DNA of 64,000 nucleotides from Guptibacillus hwajinpoensis (GTDB taxonomy: Bacteria; Bacillota; Bacilli; Bacillales; Guptibacillaceae), in contig NZ_SWFM01000002.1 in NCBI RefSeq assembly GCF_005144865.1, positions 62,001 through 126,000 of the forward strand, read 5' to 3'. This document shows, piece after piece, positions 41,105 through 50,382 of the stretch. The notes beneath the pieces are model-generated. The model had not been told where the DNA came from. It ran no database searches and was given only the letters and a program-made list of their open reading frames with translations. The number at the start of each line of letters is the position of its first letter. The stretch's first letter is position 1. Both the position numbers and the translations under genes were made by a program.

Positions 41105-42757
41105 ATGAACCAACAACTACTTAATTTCAAAAGTCGCTGGGTAGAAACCTGGGGCAGCTACTCAAAGAAATCGAAGTGGCTCATTGGAGGGACATTTCTC
41201 TTTACACTTCTTTTGCTTCTATTCCTTGTTTTTTGGATGTCTAAACCAAATTTAACACCAATATATTCGAATTTGACGCCAACTGAAGCTGGTGAAATTA
41301 AGGGTGCAATTGAACAAAAGGGCATCCCTGTAGAAGTATCATCTGATGGGACAACGATTAGTGTACCTAAAGACCAGGCATCTGATTTGAAAGTAAGTCT
41401 TGCAGCTGAAGGCATTCCGAAGAGCGGTAATGTTAATTACAGCATTTTTAGCGAGAACATGGGGATGGGAATGACGGATCGCCAGTTCGATGTTGTTGAA
41501 CGCGATGCGATGCAAAATGAGCTTAGTTATTTAATAGAGCAAATCGCTGGAATTAATGAATCGAAAGTGATGATTACTCTCCCGGCTGAAAGTGTCTGGT
41601 TAGATGAAGAAGGCGACGTTGCGTCGGCTTCTGTTGTCGTAACAAGAGATCCTGGGGCTCAGCTTGATCAGGGACAAATAACGGGACTCTATCATCTCAT
41701 TAGCAAAAGTGTACCTAATCTACCAGTCGAAAACATTGTCATTATGGACCAAAACGGTACTGCGTTTGACTATGGAGAGAATCAAGTTGATACAACGCTA
41801 TCTGCTTATCAACAGCAACAGGATATTCGTAAGGGCATTGAAAAAGATCTGCAACAGGAACTGCAGCAAATGCTTGGAATGATCCTTGGTCAAGACAAAG
41901 TTGTTGTGTCTGTTGTCTCAAGTGTTGATTTCACAAAAGAGAAACGAACGGAAGATTTAGTTGAACCCGTAGATGAAGAGACGGGAGAAGGAATCGATAT
42001 CAGCGTTGAAAAGATAAGAGAATCGTATTCAGGAGATCCAAATGCCGCCGAAAGCGGAACAGGAACAGATGAAGGCGAAATACCAAATTATAACGCAGAT
42101 GATCCAAATGCACAGGGTGACGGTTCTTATGAGAAAGTAGAAGACCGTATCAATCGTGAAGTGAACAGGATCCATAAAGAGATTGAAGAAAGTCCATATG
42201 TAATTGATGACATTACGATTAATGTTGGTGTAGAGCCACCTGTGGCTGACGATGCCACAACTTTAACAGCAGCATCTATAGAAGATATTCGCACTGTGTT
42301 AAAGAATGTTGTCCGTACGTCACTAGGTGGAAGTGATGTGCCACTTGATGACCCAGCACTAGAAGAGCGGATTTCTGTATTTGCGAATGAATTTAAGGGG
42401 CGTCCAGGTTATGTGGAACCTCAAGCTGGATTCTTCCAAACGATGACGGACTCAGTCCCAGTATGGGTGTTGTATGCAGTTGGTGGCGGTGTTGGAATAC
42501 TCCTTATCGGCGGTATGATGATGCTGTTCCGTAGACGTGGAAGAAAAGAAGAGGAAGACGATTTTATGGAGTTCGAGCAATCCTACAGCGCACCCGCTCC
42601 TACTGCAACACCTGAAGACCACTACTTACCGCGGGAAGAACGTGAAGTGGATATGACGCCTGAGTTGCTAATTGGGAAAGAAGAAATTGAGAGTCTAGCA
42701 AAAAATGATCCAGAAGAATTTGTGAAACTACTACGACTATGGATGAACGAAGAATAG
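41105..42757 (+). CDS. fliF: flagellar MS-ring protein FliF
   Basis: The 550-residue protein has two membrane helices (about 27-45 and 453-475) around the ring-building domains. YscJ/FliF signatures include YSNLTPTEAGEIKGAIEQKG and 'RQFDVVERDAMQNELSYLIEQIAGI'. The C-terminal tail after the second helix binds FliG. It is the platform for the export apparatus and switch. Typical length. Confidence 0.96.
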   Translation: MNQQLLNFKSRWVETWGSYSKKSKWLIGGTFLFTLLLLLFLVFWMSKPNLTPIYSNLTPTEAGEIKGAIEQKGIPVEVSSDGTTISVPKDQASDLKVSLAAEGIPKSGNVNYSIFSENMGMGMTDRQFDVVERDAMQNELSYLIEQIAGINESKVMITLPAESVWLDEEGDVASASVVVTRDPGAQLDQGQITGLYHLISKSVPNLPVENIVIMDQNGTAFDYGENQVDTTLSAYQQQQDIRKGIEKDLQQELQQMLGMILGQDKVVVSVVSSVDFTKEKRTEDLVEPVDEETGEGIDISVEKIRESYSGDPNAAESGTGTDEGEIPNYNADDPNAQGDGSYEKVEDRINREVNRIHKEIEESPYVIDDITINVGVEPPVADDATTLTAASIEDIRTVLKNVVRTSLGGSDVPLDDPALEERISVFANEFKGRPGYVEPQAGFFQTMTDSVPVWVLYAVGGGVGILLIGGMMMLFRRRGRKEEEDDFMEFEQSYSAPAPTATPEDHYLPREEREVDMTPELLIGKEEIESLAKNDPEEFVKLLRLWMNEE

Positions 42758-42770
42758 GAGGAGTTGGATT

Positions 42771-43781
42771 GTGTCTAATGTAGAAGAATTATCAGGTACA
42801 CAAAAAGCTGCGATCCTTCTTACTTCTCTTGGACCAGATCTGTCAGTGCAGACTTTCAAGCATTTAAGCGAAAAGGAAATTGATCAGCTTGCGCTTGGTA
42901 TTTCTGAGCTTCGACGAGTAGAGCCTGAAGAGCGCGAAGCCGTTGTGGATGAATTCATTCAAATGGTAAAGGCAAAAGACTACATCGCGGTTGGGGGAAT
43001 TGAATACGCCCGCCAGATTCTTGAGAAAGCGCTTGGTCCGAAGAAAGCGGAAGAAATCATTAATCGACTTAAAGCAAATCTGAAAGTGAAGCCATTTTCG
43101 TTTGCGAGGAAAGCAGATCCAGATCAGATTCTAAATGTCTTACAGCAAGAGCATCCTCAAACGATTGCCCTTGTTCTCTCTTATCTAGATGCCAAGCAAT
43201 CTTCTAAAATATTATCCTCATTGCCGCAAGAAAGTCAGGCAGATGTAGCGAGGCGAATTGCCTTAATGGATAGTACTTCACCAGAAGTGATCAGTCAGCT
43301 CGAGAACATTATTGAAAGCAAGTTGAACGCTACGGGTGCTCAGGATTACACCTTTACTGGTGGCGTGGAAGCGATCGTCCAAGTGCTTAGTGGTGTTGAT
43401 CGAAGCACCGAAAGAACAATTCTTAGCACGCTTGAAAAAGATGATCCAAATCTAGCAGAAGAAATCAAGAAGCGCATGTTTGTATTTGAAGATATCGTTA
43501 CGCTTGATGATCGCTCCATTCGTCTTGTGATCAGTGAAGTGAAGGACGAAGATCTGTCTATTTCACTAAAAGTAGCAAGCGAAGAAGTGAAGAATACGAT
43601 TTACCGCAATATGTCTAACCGACGTGTAGATACAGTAAAAGAGGAAATCGAATTGATGGGCCCTCTTCGTCTCAGAGAAGTGGAAGAAGCGCAGTCGCGC
43701 ATCGTCTCCGTTATCCGTTATCTTGAAGAAACAGGTGACGTGATGATTGCGCGAGGCGGGGGAGATGATCTGATTGTCTAA
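42771..43781 (+). CDS. fliG: flagellar motor switch protein FliG
   Basis: The 336-residue rotor protein has a GTG start behind AGGAGGAG. N-domain LSGTQKAAILLTSLGPDLS binds FliF; the middle has EHPQTIALVLSYL; the C-terminal torque helix, ELMGPLRLREVEEAQSRIV, carries the charged residues that meet MotA. It overlaps fliH by 8 bp. Confidence 0.96.
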   Translation: MSNVEELSGTQKAAILLTSLGPDLSVQTFKHLSEKEIDQLALGISELRRVEPEEREAVVDEFIQMVKAKDYIAVGGIEYARQILEKALGPKKAEEIINRLKANLKVKPFSFARKADPDQILNVLQQEHPQTIALVLSYLDAKQSSKILSSLPQESQADVARRIALMDSTSPEVISQLENIIESKLNATGAQDYTFTGGVEAIVQVLSGVDRSTERTILSTLEKDDPNLAEEIKKRMFVFEDIVTLDDRSIRLVISEVKDEDLSISLKVASEEVKNTIYRNMSNRRVDTVKEEIELMGPLRLREVEEAQSRIVSVIRYLEETGDVMIARGGGDDLIV

Positions 43782-44571
43782 CATCATTCGGAATACATCT
43801 GGAGCTAAAAGAGCTGTTCCAAAAGTACTTGAGCAAAGAACAGTTGCCGATACGAAAAAACAGCGAATTCTGCCGACTCGTACAACAACGATTGATGAGA
43901 AAAAGTCGCAGCTTCTTGAAATGATGATTCGACTCGAAGACATGTACCACACCATTCGAACAAAGCTTGGTGAAGAAGAAGCGAACGTACACCATCAGCT
44001 TGAGCAAAAGCAGAAGCAAAAAGAGCTTGAATGGCAGGAAATTACGAAACAAACGTACCGCGAAGCGGAGGAGCAGGGTTATGCCTCTGGTTATGAAGCG
44101 GGAATGCAGCAGGTTCATTTTGAACTAAGCAATCAAAAGCAAGAAATGGAAGCGATGGTAAAGGGTGCTTATAACAAAAAGGAAGAATTAATTCAAAGCG
44201 CTGAACCGTTTCTTCTTTCACTAAGCACAGCCATTGCAAAGAAAATAATGCTGAATGAAATGGAACAGAATCCCGAAACGATGCTTTCAATGGTGAAGGA
44301 TACGCTTAAGAAAGTTCAGGATCGCGGAGAGGTTGTTTTTCAAGTGTCGGCTGAAGACTATCAGCATATGGTGCCGATGGTCGATGAACTTGAGAAACAG
44401 CTTGATGTGAATGCAAGCCTTAAACTTATACCAATGAGTGATTTGGAAGTAGGCTCAGGTCTGGTACATACACCGAGTGGCTCCTATGATATCTCGATAA
44501 ATAGTCAGCTTTCTGAAATTAAGAAACAGCTGCTTTCGATGTTTGAGGAGAGAAAAACAGATGAGCATTAA
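43774..44571 (+). CDS. fliH: flagellar export stator protein FliH
   Basis: The 265-residue protein regulates the FliI ATPase. TTG start at 43774 overlaps the fliG end, behind GGGGGAGATGA. A charged coiled coil (about 30-95) precedes the HrpE/YscL-type C-domain (LSTAIAKKIMLNEMEQNPETM...VGSGLVHTPSGSYDISI). It overlaps fliI by 11 bp. Confidence 0.92.
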   Translation: MSNIIRNTSGAKRAVPKVLEQRTVADTKKQRILPTRTTTIDEKKSQLLEMMIRLEDMYHTIRTKLGEEEANVHHQLEQKQKQKELEWQEITKQTYREAEEQGYASGYEAGMQQVHFELSNQKQEMEAMVKGAYNKKEELIQSAEPFLLSLSTAIAKKIMLNEMEQNPETMLSMVKDTLKKVQDRGEVVFQVSAEDYQHMVPMVDELEKQLDVNASLKLIPMSDLEVGSGLVHTPSGSYDISINSQLSEIKKQLLSMFEERKTDEH

Positions 44572-45880
44572 TGTCGATCCTTATCTCTCGCTACTTGAAT
44601 CTATGGAAACCGTCCAGAAATATGGGAAAGTCACACAGGTGATTGGATTAACGATTGAATCACTCGGTCCAGAGGTGAAAATCGGTGAGCTATGCTACTT
44701 GTATCCAGGACCTTCGCGGACGCCAATTGAAGCTGAAGTAGTTGGGTTTCGTGAAAACAGAGTCTTACTTATGCCAATGCATGATTTATCTGAGATCGGG
44801 CCAGGTTGCCTTGTTGTTGCAACAGGTCAACCCCTTGAAGTGAAAGTAGGCTATTCTCTTTTAGGTGCGATTTTGGATGGAAGGGGTATGCCGCTCGATT
44901 ACTCGGAACTACCAGGCGGATTGAAAGCTGTTTCTACAAATCGTAAGCCACCAAATCCAATGACAAGACCACGAATTACGAGTCCATTTCAGCTCGGTGT
45001 GAGAGCGATTGATGGTCTTCTAACAGTTGGTCAAGGACAGCGGATTGGTATTTTTGCAGGTAGTGGTGTTGGTAAAAGTACGTTAATGGGAATGGCTGCC
45101 CGTAACTCTGAAGCAGATGTGAACGTCATTGCGCTGATCGGTGAACGAGGACGAGAAGTAAGAGATTTCATTGAGCGTGACCTTGGCGAAGAAGGGTTAA
45201 AGAAATCCGTTGTCGTTGTAGCAACATCCGATCAACCGCCATTACAGCGAATTAAAGGTGCTCTCACTGCAACATCAATAGCTGAATTTTTCCGAGATCA
45301 AGGGAAGAGCGTCATGCTCATGATGGATTCTGTCACACGATTTGCGATGGCGCAGCGGGAAGTCGGATTAGCAATCGGAGAACCACCAACAAGTAAAGGG
45401 TATACTCCAAGTGTTTTCGCTCTCTTGCCAAAGCTGTTAGAACGATCAGGAACGTCTGAAACAGGTTCGATTACAGCGTTTTACACTGTTTTAGTTGATG
45501 GTGACGATATGAATGAGCCGATTGCGGACGCAGTACGAGGTATTCTTGATGGTCATATTGTCCTTGACCGTAAGCTTGCACAAAAAGGACAGTATCCTGC
45601 GATCAACGTATCGCAAAGCGTAAGCCGTGTTATGAAAGAAATTGTGACATCTAAGCATATGAAGGCAGCGGAAGAGTTCAAGCGTCTTCTAGCTGTTTAT
45701 GTCTCATCCGAAGATTTGATTAATATCGGTGCGTATAAAGCTGGTACAAACAGCAACATCGACAAAGCAATCTCCAGTCATCCAGAAATTGAGAAGTACA
45801 TTAAGCAGGGCATCGATGATGAGGCATCTTTTGAAGATAGTCAGGAGTGGCTATTAACACGATTTGGAAAGGATGAATAA
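44561..45880 (+). CDS. fliI: flagellar export ATPase FliI
   Basis: The 439-residue F1-beta-like ATPase energises export of rod, hook and filament subunits. Walker A is GSGVGKST (167-174); Walker B is VMLMMDSVTRFA; the family motif is PSVFALLPKLLERSG. ATG at 44561 follows GAGGAG; the longer reading begins inside fliH without a site. The fliJ frame starts 2 bp after the stop codon. Confidence 0.96.
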   Translation: MSINVDPYLSLLESMETVQKYGKVTQVIGLTIESLGPEVKIGELCYLYPGPSRTPIEAEVVGFRENRVLLMPMHDLSEIGPGCLVVATGQPLEVKVGYSLLGAILDGRGMPLDYSELPGGLKAVSTNRKPPNPMTRPRITSPFQLGVRAIDGLLTVGQGQRIGIFAGSGVGKSTLMGMAARNSEADVNVIALIGERGREVRDFIERDLGEEGLKKSVVVVATSDQPPLQRIKGALTATSIAEFFRDQGKSVMLMMDSVTRFAMAQREVGLAIGEPPTSKGYTPSVFALLPKLLERSGTSETGSITAFYTVLVDGDDMNEPIADAVRGILDGHIVLDRKLAQKGQYPAINVSQSVSRVMKEIVTSKHMKAAEEFKRLLAVYVSSEDLINIGAYKAGTNSNIDKAISSHPEIEKYIKQGIDDEASFEDSQEWLLTRFGKDE

Positions 45881-45882
45881 CC

Positions 45883-46335
45883 ATCGCCGCTTTTCAATTC
45901 CCATTTCAACGAATTCTTGATGTAAAAGAAAACGAGAAGGCACAGGCTCAGCTTGAGATGGCCGAGGTGCTTAAGGTACAAGTGGACTTAGAACGTGCGA
46001 TCTCTTCTCTCGAACAGGAAATCTACTCGATGCGTGGACGGCTTGAGCAACGACAGCTGGACGGGCTTTCGATAACAGAGCTTTTAAGAGGAGAAGAGCA
46101 CATTGCTTACTTAGAGAGACAGATTCAGGAACAAAAGAACCAACTGAAACTGATCAACATTCAGTTAAGCAGCCAGCAAGACGCCTTAGCAGCTAAAGTA
46201 AAAGAAGAGAAAACATGGCAATCCATTAAAGAAACACGGAAAGAAGAATTTCACCGCGATCTTCAAATACTTGAGCAAAACGAGCTGGATGATTTAAATA
46301 CAGTACGTGCTTACATGCTTGCGAGAAACGGATAG
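45883..46335 (+). CDS. fliJ: flagellar export protein FliJ, apparently with a non-canonical AUC start
   Basis: The 150-residue coiled-coil protein connects FliI to the export gate. The conserved N-terminus FPFQRILDVKENEKAQAQ lies upstream of the first in-frame ATG (45958). Between the upstream in-frame stop (45874-45876) and that ATG there is no ATG, GTG or TTG. AUC at 45883 is the best start: AAAGGATGA lies 9 bp upstream and the product has the normal FliJ length. AUA at 45877 is too close to the site. Starting at 45958 would remove 25 conserved residues. Confidence 0.75.
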   Translation: MAAFQFPFQRILDVKENEKAQAQLEMAEVLKVQVDLERAISSLEQEIYSMRGRLEQRQLDGLSITELLRGEEHIAYLERQIQEQKNQLKLINIQLSSQQDALAAKVKEEKTWQSIKETRKEEFHRDLQILEQNELDDLNTVRAYMLARNG

Positions 46336-46382
46336 TCTAATTATGAAGCTGTTAAACAACGAGAGCTAAGGGCGTGAGACAA

Positions 46383-47231
46383 GTGCGAAAGAGACAGAAG
46401 AGTTCATGGAAAGAACGAATCATACACGGCTTTCTCCTCCCCCTTGCTTTTATGGCGACGGTACTTGCGGTGGTCTTGCCTTTTCTAGGATATGACCTTA
46501 TTGGAATGGCCACGTCGATTAGCGAGAAACCAATTGCGTATGTAGGTGATGCTATTTCTGCTGAAGCATCGGATGACAAAGAGAATGAACTTGCAGAACT
46601 TCAGCAAGAACTTGCTAATAAAGATAGTGAAATCACGAGTATGAAGAAACAGCTTGATGAGCAAGAGATTGAAATCGAACAAAAGCAAGCAGAGCTAGAG
46701 TCATTAACTGAAGAAATGAAGCAAGAGTTAGCGGATAAGGAAGAGCGTAATAAGAAGCTTCAGGAATTAGCAAAAACCTATGAAGGAATGTCCGCTTCAA
46801 AATCGGCCTCCATCTTAGAAAAGCTAACGCTCAATGAAGCGGCGTTGTTACTCGATAACATGGGAAGCACGGAGCAGGCAGCAGTTCTCGGCAAGATGAA
46901 TTCTTCGATAGCTGCAGACCTTACCATTGCTTTACGAGATCTTGATAAAGCAGATGATCCAGAAATATCAGCTCTACAGGAGCGGGTAACGCTTCTTATG
47001 AATGCTATTGATCGTAAAGATAGCTCTCTATCAATTGCAGACGTAGCGAAAAATTTATCAGAAATGCCTGACGACGAAGCGGCAGACATTCTTGAGAAAA
47101 TGGCTACCGATGAGGACAAATCGACAGGTGCTTCGATCCTAGCAAAAATCGATAAAGCGAAACGAACCGCCCTCCTTTCAGAAATGGAGGAATCGGTCTC
47201 TTCTATGTATATCGCAGAATTAGCTGATTGA
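46383..47231 (+). CDS. ylxF: YlxF/MotE-like flagellar operon protein
   Basis: The 282-residue protein has one N-terminal membrane helix (about 16-40), a long coiled coil (about 63-130, ELAELQQELANKDSEI...), and a C-terminal MgtE_N-like region with LTLNEAALLLDNM and EMPDDEAADILEKM. This matches YlxF, whose role in the export or motor complex is not settled; related MotE chaperones a stator in other bacteria. GTG at 46383 is chosen since the GTG at 46374 sits 1 bp after AAGGG. Confidence 0.85.
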   Translation: MRKRQKSSWKERIIHGFLLPLAFMATVLAVVLPFLGYDLIGMATSISEKPIAYVGDAISAEASDDKENELAELQQELANKDSEITSMKKQLDEQEIEIEQKQAELESLTEEMKQELADKEERNKKLQELAKTYEGMSASKSASILEKLTLNEAALLLDNMGSTEQAAVLGKMNSSIAADLTIALRDLDKADDPEISALQERVTLLMNAIDRKDSSLSIADVAKNLSEMPDDEAADILEKMATDEDKSTGASILAKIDKAKRTALLSEMEESVSSMYIAELAD

Positions 47232-47245
47232 GGGGAGGTGAAAAC

Positions 47246-48445
47246 GTGAAAACAATGATCCAGTCACTTGGAGCGACACCCGCTCAACCAGTAAAGGCAA
47301 AAGCCGATGGTGATGCAACTGGATTTGCGCAGTTATTAACCAATGTTAAGCAGGCTATTGAGAAAAAGCAGCCGGATCAGCCTATTAAAGAAACTGATTT
47401 GTCGGAGAAGCAGGTGAAAGAAGAACCCACATTGCCATTCATTCCGGTAATGACTCTTGGAAATATGACACCAGAAATGTCTAGTAAACCGCTACCTTCA
47501 TCAAAGAATGCGAGTGACGAGCTCAGCGCTTTTCTTTCTCAAGTGAATGATGATAAAGGGAAGCCTAGTGAGATTAAACTTCCTGGCTTCATAAAAGGTG
47601 AGTTGCTGAAAGTCGGTCTGGAAGGTGAACAGGTAGTGAAGCTTGTCGAGACTAAGACCGTATCTACTGAAGAAGTAAAAGCAGCGATTGCTAAAGTAAT
47701 CGTAGAAAACAATGAGACGTTAACAAAAAAGGAACAAAGCGATCTTTTAGCTACGTTAAAAAGACCTGATGTGGATGGGGTAACGAGAATGAAAGATTCA
47801 CTTACTTCTCTTATTCAGAGGACAGATGAGACCACTGAAGCAAAGCAGCCTGCTGAAATTACTGAGATGGATGCTGCGGAAAACCTTGAACCAGCAAAAA
47901 CTCAAGTTGACGAACAACCTGAGAGCCTCCCTCACATGAAAACTAGCGAGGCGCCATCACAGTCGCTTGTTAAGGAATCAAATACACCTATACCCGTACG
48001 TCAATTAAATACGAGTTTAAGTGACATGATTACGGAGCGAATGCAGGTTATGAAAAATGGTGATGAATCTCATATTCGTATCAAGCTTTCTCCTGAGAAT
48101 TTAGGACAGTTGGATATTCGATTAACAACATCGGATGGGAAAGTAACTGCTTTTATTGCAACAGCAACATCAGCGGCTAAAGAAATGATTGAGTCTCAGC
48201 TCCATCAGCTACGCCAAACGCTCGTTCAGCAGGGAGTTCAGCTCGATAAGGTAGAAGTAATTCAGCAACCTTCTTCCCCTTCACAAAGCTCTATGTTGCA
48301 GGATGGTCGCTCACAGCAGGGGCAGCAATTTGAACAGGGTAAGCAAGGGGCGGAACGCAAGGGAGAATATGAAGTAGACGATAATCCGCTAATCACACAA
48401 GACATTGAAGAGCGGGTTGAAGGCGGAATTAATTACGCTGTATAG
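47246..48445 (+). CDS. fliK: flagellar hook-length control protein FliK
   Basis: The 399-residue secreted ruler and substrate switch has a long low-complexity N-terminal part and the Flg_hook C-domain: IRIKLSPENLGQLDIRLTT, 'VTAFIATATSAAKEMIESQLHQLRQTL', GVQLDKVEV. GTG at 47246 follows GGGGAGGTG. The N-terminal region is poorly conserved, as usual. Confidence 0.9.
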   Translation: MKTMIQSLGATPAQPVKAKADGDATGFAQLLTNVKQAIEKKQPDQPIKETDLSEKQVKEEPTLPFIPVMTLGNMTPEMSSKPLPSSKNASDELSAFLSQVNDDKGKPSEIKLPGFIKGELLKVGLEGEQVVKLVETKTVSTEEVKAAIAKVIVENNETLTKKEQSDLLATLKRPDVDGVTRMKDSLTSLIQRTDETTEAKQPAEITEMDAAENLEPAKTQVDEQPESLPHMKTSEAPSQSLVKESNTPIPVRQLNTSLSDMITERMQVMKNGDESHIRIKLSPENLGQLDIRLTTSDGKVTAFIATATSAAKEMIESQLHQLRQTLVQQGVQLDKVEVIQQPSSPSQSSMLQDGRSQQGQQFEQGKQGAERKGEYEVDDNPLITQDIEERVEGGINYAV

Positions 48446-48457
48446 GAGGGATAAACC

Positions 48458-48883
48458 ATGAATACCGGCTCTGTCGCATCTTTATCTTCATCAACAGCCC
48501 AAAAGCAGAAGGTAACGCAGTCACCAGAAATACTTGGTAAAGACGATTTCTTGAAAATTCTTGTTGCACAGCTTTCGAATCAAGATCCAATGAAGCCCAT
48601 GCAGGATACGGAATTTATTGGCCAGATGGCACAGTTTAGCTCACTTGAGCAAATAACGAACATGAACAGTTCGATGAACAAGTTTTTCGATCGGCAGCTG
48701 CAAAGCTCAATGACTGATCATGCGCATCTAATTGGAAAAAGCGTTGAGTGGTCAGAAAACAATGAAGTCGCATCTGGTAACGTACAGGCTGTTGTGTACA
48801 AGGAAGGCAAAGTCCTAGCTGAACTTGATAACGGTAAACAGATTGATATCTCCCTACTAGAGCGCATCGAAACGGAGAAATAG
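48458..48883 (+). CDS. flgD: flagellar hook assembly (cap) protein FlgD
   Basis: The 141-residue hook cap has LGKDDFLKILVAQLSNQDP and 'DTEFIGQMAQFSSLEQITNMN', the FlgD N-domain. As in B. subtilis, it is much shorter than enterobacterial FlgD, lacking the large C-terminal domain. ATG follows AGGAGGG. Confidence 0.93.
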   Translation: MNTGSVASLSSSTAQKQKVTQSPEILGKDDFLKILVAQLSNQDPMKPMQDTEFIGQMAQFSSLEQITNMNSSMNKFFDRQLQSSMTDHAHLIGKSVEWSENNEVASGNVQAVVYKEGKVLAELDNGKQIDISLLERIETEK

Positions 48884-48884
48884 C

Positions 48885-49253
48885 ATGGCAAACATTCAAG
48901 TTAATCAGGTGTATCACCCAAAGCAACCGTTAAGAACAGTACAAAAACAAGAACCATCCAAAACATCTTTTGCGGATCAACTCAAACAAACGCTACAGTC
49001 CGAAGTATCATTTAGTCATCACGCAAAAGTTCGATTAGAACAGCATGGTATCTCACTTTCTGACAGCCAGCTTCAAAAGCTGAATGACGGAGTAACAACA
49101 GCAAGAGAAAAAGGATCAAAAGAATCACTCATGTTGATGAAAGACCTCGCATTTGTCGTAAGCGTGAAGAATAACAAAGTCATTACCGCGATGAAACAGG
49201 AGGGCATGGAAAACCAGATCGTAACAAACATTGACTCAGCACTAATTCTATAA
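48885..49253 (+). CDS. TIGR02530-family flagellar operon protein
   Basis: The 122-residue protein starts 1 bp after the flgD stop. The segment FSHHAKVRLEQHGISLSD with 'MKDLAFVVSVKNNKVITAM' is the TIGR02530 hallmark. This family occurs only between flgD and the hook gene in Firmicutes flagellar operons. Its role is unknown to me; hook assembly is likely by context. Confidence 0.85.
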   Translation: MANIQVNQVYHPKQPLRTVQKQEPSKTSFADQLKQTLQSEVSFSHHAKVRLEQHGISLSDSQLQKLNDGVTTAREKGSKESLMLMKDLAFVVSVKNNKVITAMKQEGMENQIVTNIDSALIL

Positions 49254-49326
49254 AGGCTGGACCGAGCAGGAGGCCTATCGCTGTGGACCGATTGAAGCAG
49301 CGACATAATCGAGAGGGGAATTTTAA

Positions 49327-50124
49327 ATGTTAAAATCCATGTACTCAGGCGTTTCAGGAATGAGAGGCTTTCAAACGAAGCTAGATGTAATTGGTAATAA
49401 TATTGCAAACGTTAATACTGTTGGTTTCAAGAAAAGCACAGTGATGTTTAAAGACTTACTCAGTCAAAATATGGGTGGAGATTCAGTGAATACAACTCAA
49501 GTAGGTCTTGGGTCTTCATTGTCATCTATTAATACGATTCACACTTCGGGTTCTCCGATTACAACTGGAAATCAGACAGATTTGAGTTTCCAGGGTGAAG
49601 GTTATTTTGTAGTTGGCAGCGGAGATAATGAATATCTCACACGATCTGCCTCATTTCAGGTTCAAGTTGAGGAAAACGAAGGTGGAGAATCTTCTGGGAA
49701 ACTTGTAACGACACAAGGTCAGGAAGTACTTGCCATACCTGAAGGTGGAACAATAGACACCCCAGGAGTTCCTATCGATGATATTTCTAGAATAATCAAC
49801 GTAGATGGTAATGGTGTTTTGACTTACGTTAGTAGCGAAACTAATGAAGTTGCTACAGCTACGTTAAAAACAGGAACAGTACAAAATGCAGCTGGTTTAG
49901 AAAAAATCGGTGGTTCTCTTTATCGGTTAACAGGGAAGTCTGGAGGGTTACAAGATATTCCGGAAGCATCTCGTATCATCTCAGGACAACTCGAAATGTC
50001 GAACGTTGATCTAACAGAAGAATTCACCGAGATGATTTTGGCACAGCGTGGTTTCCAGGCGAACTCACGCGTGATTACTACTTCAGATGAAATGCTTCAA
50101 GAAATCGTGAATTTAAAACGATAG
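49327..50124 (+). CDS. flgE: flagellar hook protein FlgE (often annotated FlgG)
   Basis: The 265-residue hook subunit opens MLKSMYSGVSGMRGFQTKL and GNNIANVNTVGFKKSTVMF, and ends 'GQLEMSNVDLTEEFTEMILAQRGFQANSRVITTSDEMLQ'. The Bacillus hook protein is this short FlgG-like form. The middle (about 95-190) is variable and more AT-rich than its neighbours. ATG follows GAGAGGGG, after a 73-bp gap. Confidence 0.92.
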   Translation: MLKSMYSGVSGMRGFQTKLDVIGNNIANVNTVGFKKSTVMFKDLLSQNMGGDSVNTTQVGLGSSLSSINTIHTSGSPITTGNQTDLSFQGEGYFVVGSGDNEYLTRSASFQVQVEENEGGESSGKLVTTQGQEVLAIPEGGTIDTPGVPIDDISRIINVDGNGVLTYVSSETNEVATATLKTGTVQNAAGLEKIGGSLYRLTGKSGGLQDIPEASRIISGQLEMSNVDLTEEFTEMILAQRGFQANSRVITTSDEMLQEIVNLKR

Positions 50125-50131
50125 GGGGTAA

Positions 50132-50150
50132 GGGCTGAGCTTCTCAGCCC
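50132..50150 (+). other. intra-operon hairpin between flgE and swrD
   Basis: GGGCTGAG-CTT-CTCAGCCC is a perfect 8-bp stem with a 3-nt loop. No T-run follows, so it is not a classical terminator. It may stabilise the upstream hook message or limit read-through. Confidence 0.6.
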
Positions 50151-50161
50151 GCTCTATACAT

Positions 50162-50362
50162 ATGATTACGTTAACGAAATTAAATCGGGAATCGATGATG
50201 TTGAATGCTATCTACATTGAAACGGTTGAATCAACACCGGATACAATGATTTTACTTACGAATGGAAAGCGGTATGTTGTCACTGAATCAGCTGAAGAAG
50301 TGAAGCAGTTAATTACTAACTTTTATCGAGATATTAACGTGTTAGCCAAGAATAAACAGTAG
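50162..50362 (+). CDS. swrD: FlbD/SwrD family flagellar protein
   Basis: The 66-residue protein has ITLTKLNRESMMLNAIYIET and TNGKRYVVTESAEEV, typical of FlbD/SwrD (YlzI). In B. subtilis SwrD raises flagellar motor torque, needed for swarming. The usual downstream neighbour fliL is absent; fliM follows after 20 bp. Confidence 0.9.
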   Translation: MITLTKLNRESMMLNAIYIETVESTPDTMILLTNGKRYVVTESAEEVKQLITNFYRDINVLAKNKQ

Positions 50363-50382
50363 AACGAACGGGGGTGACGATA

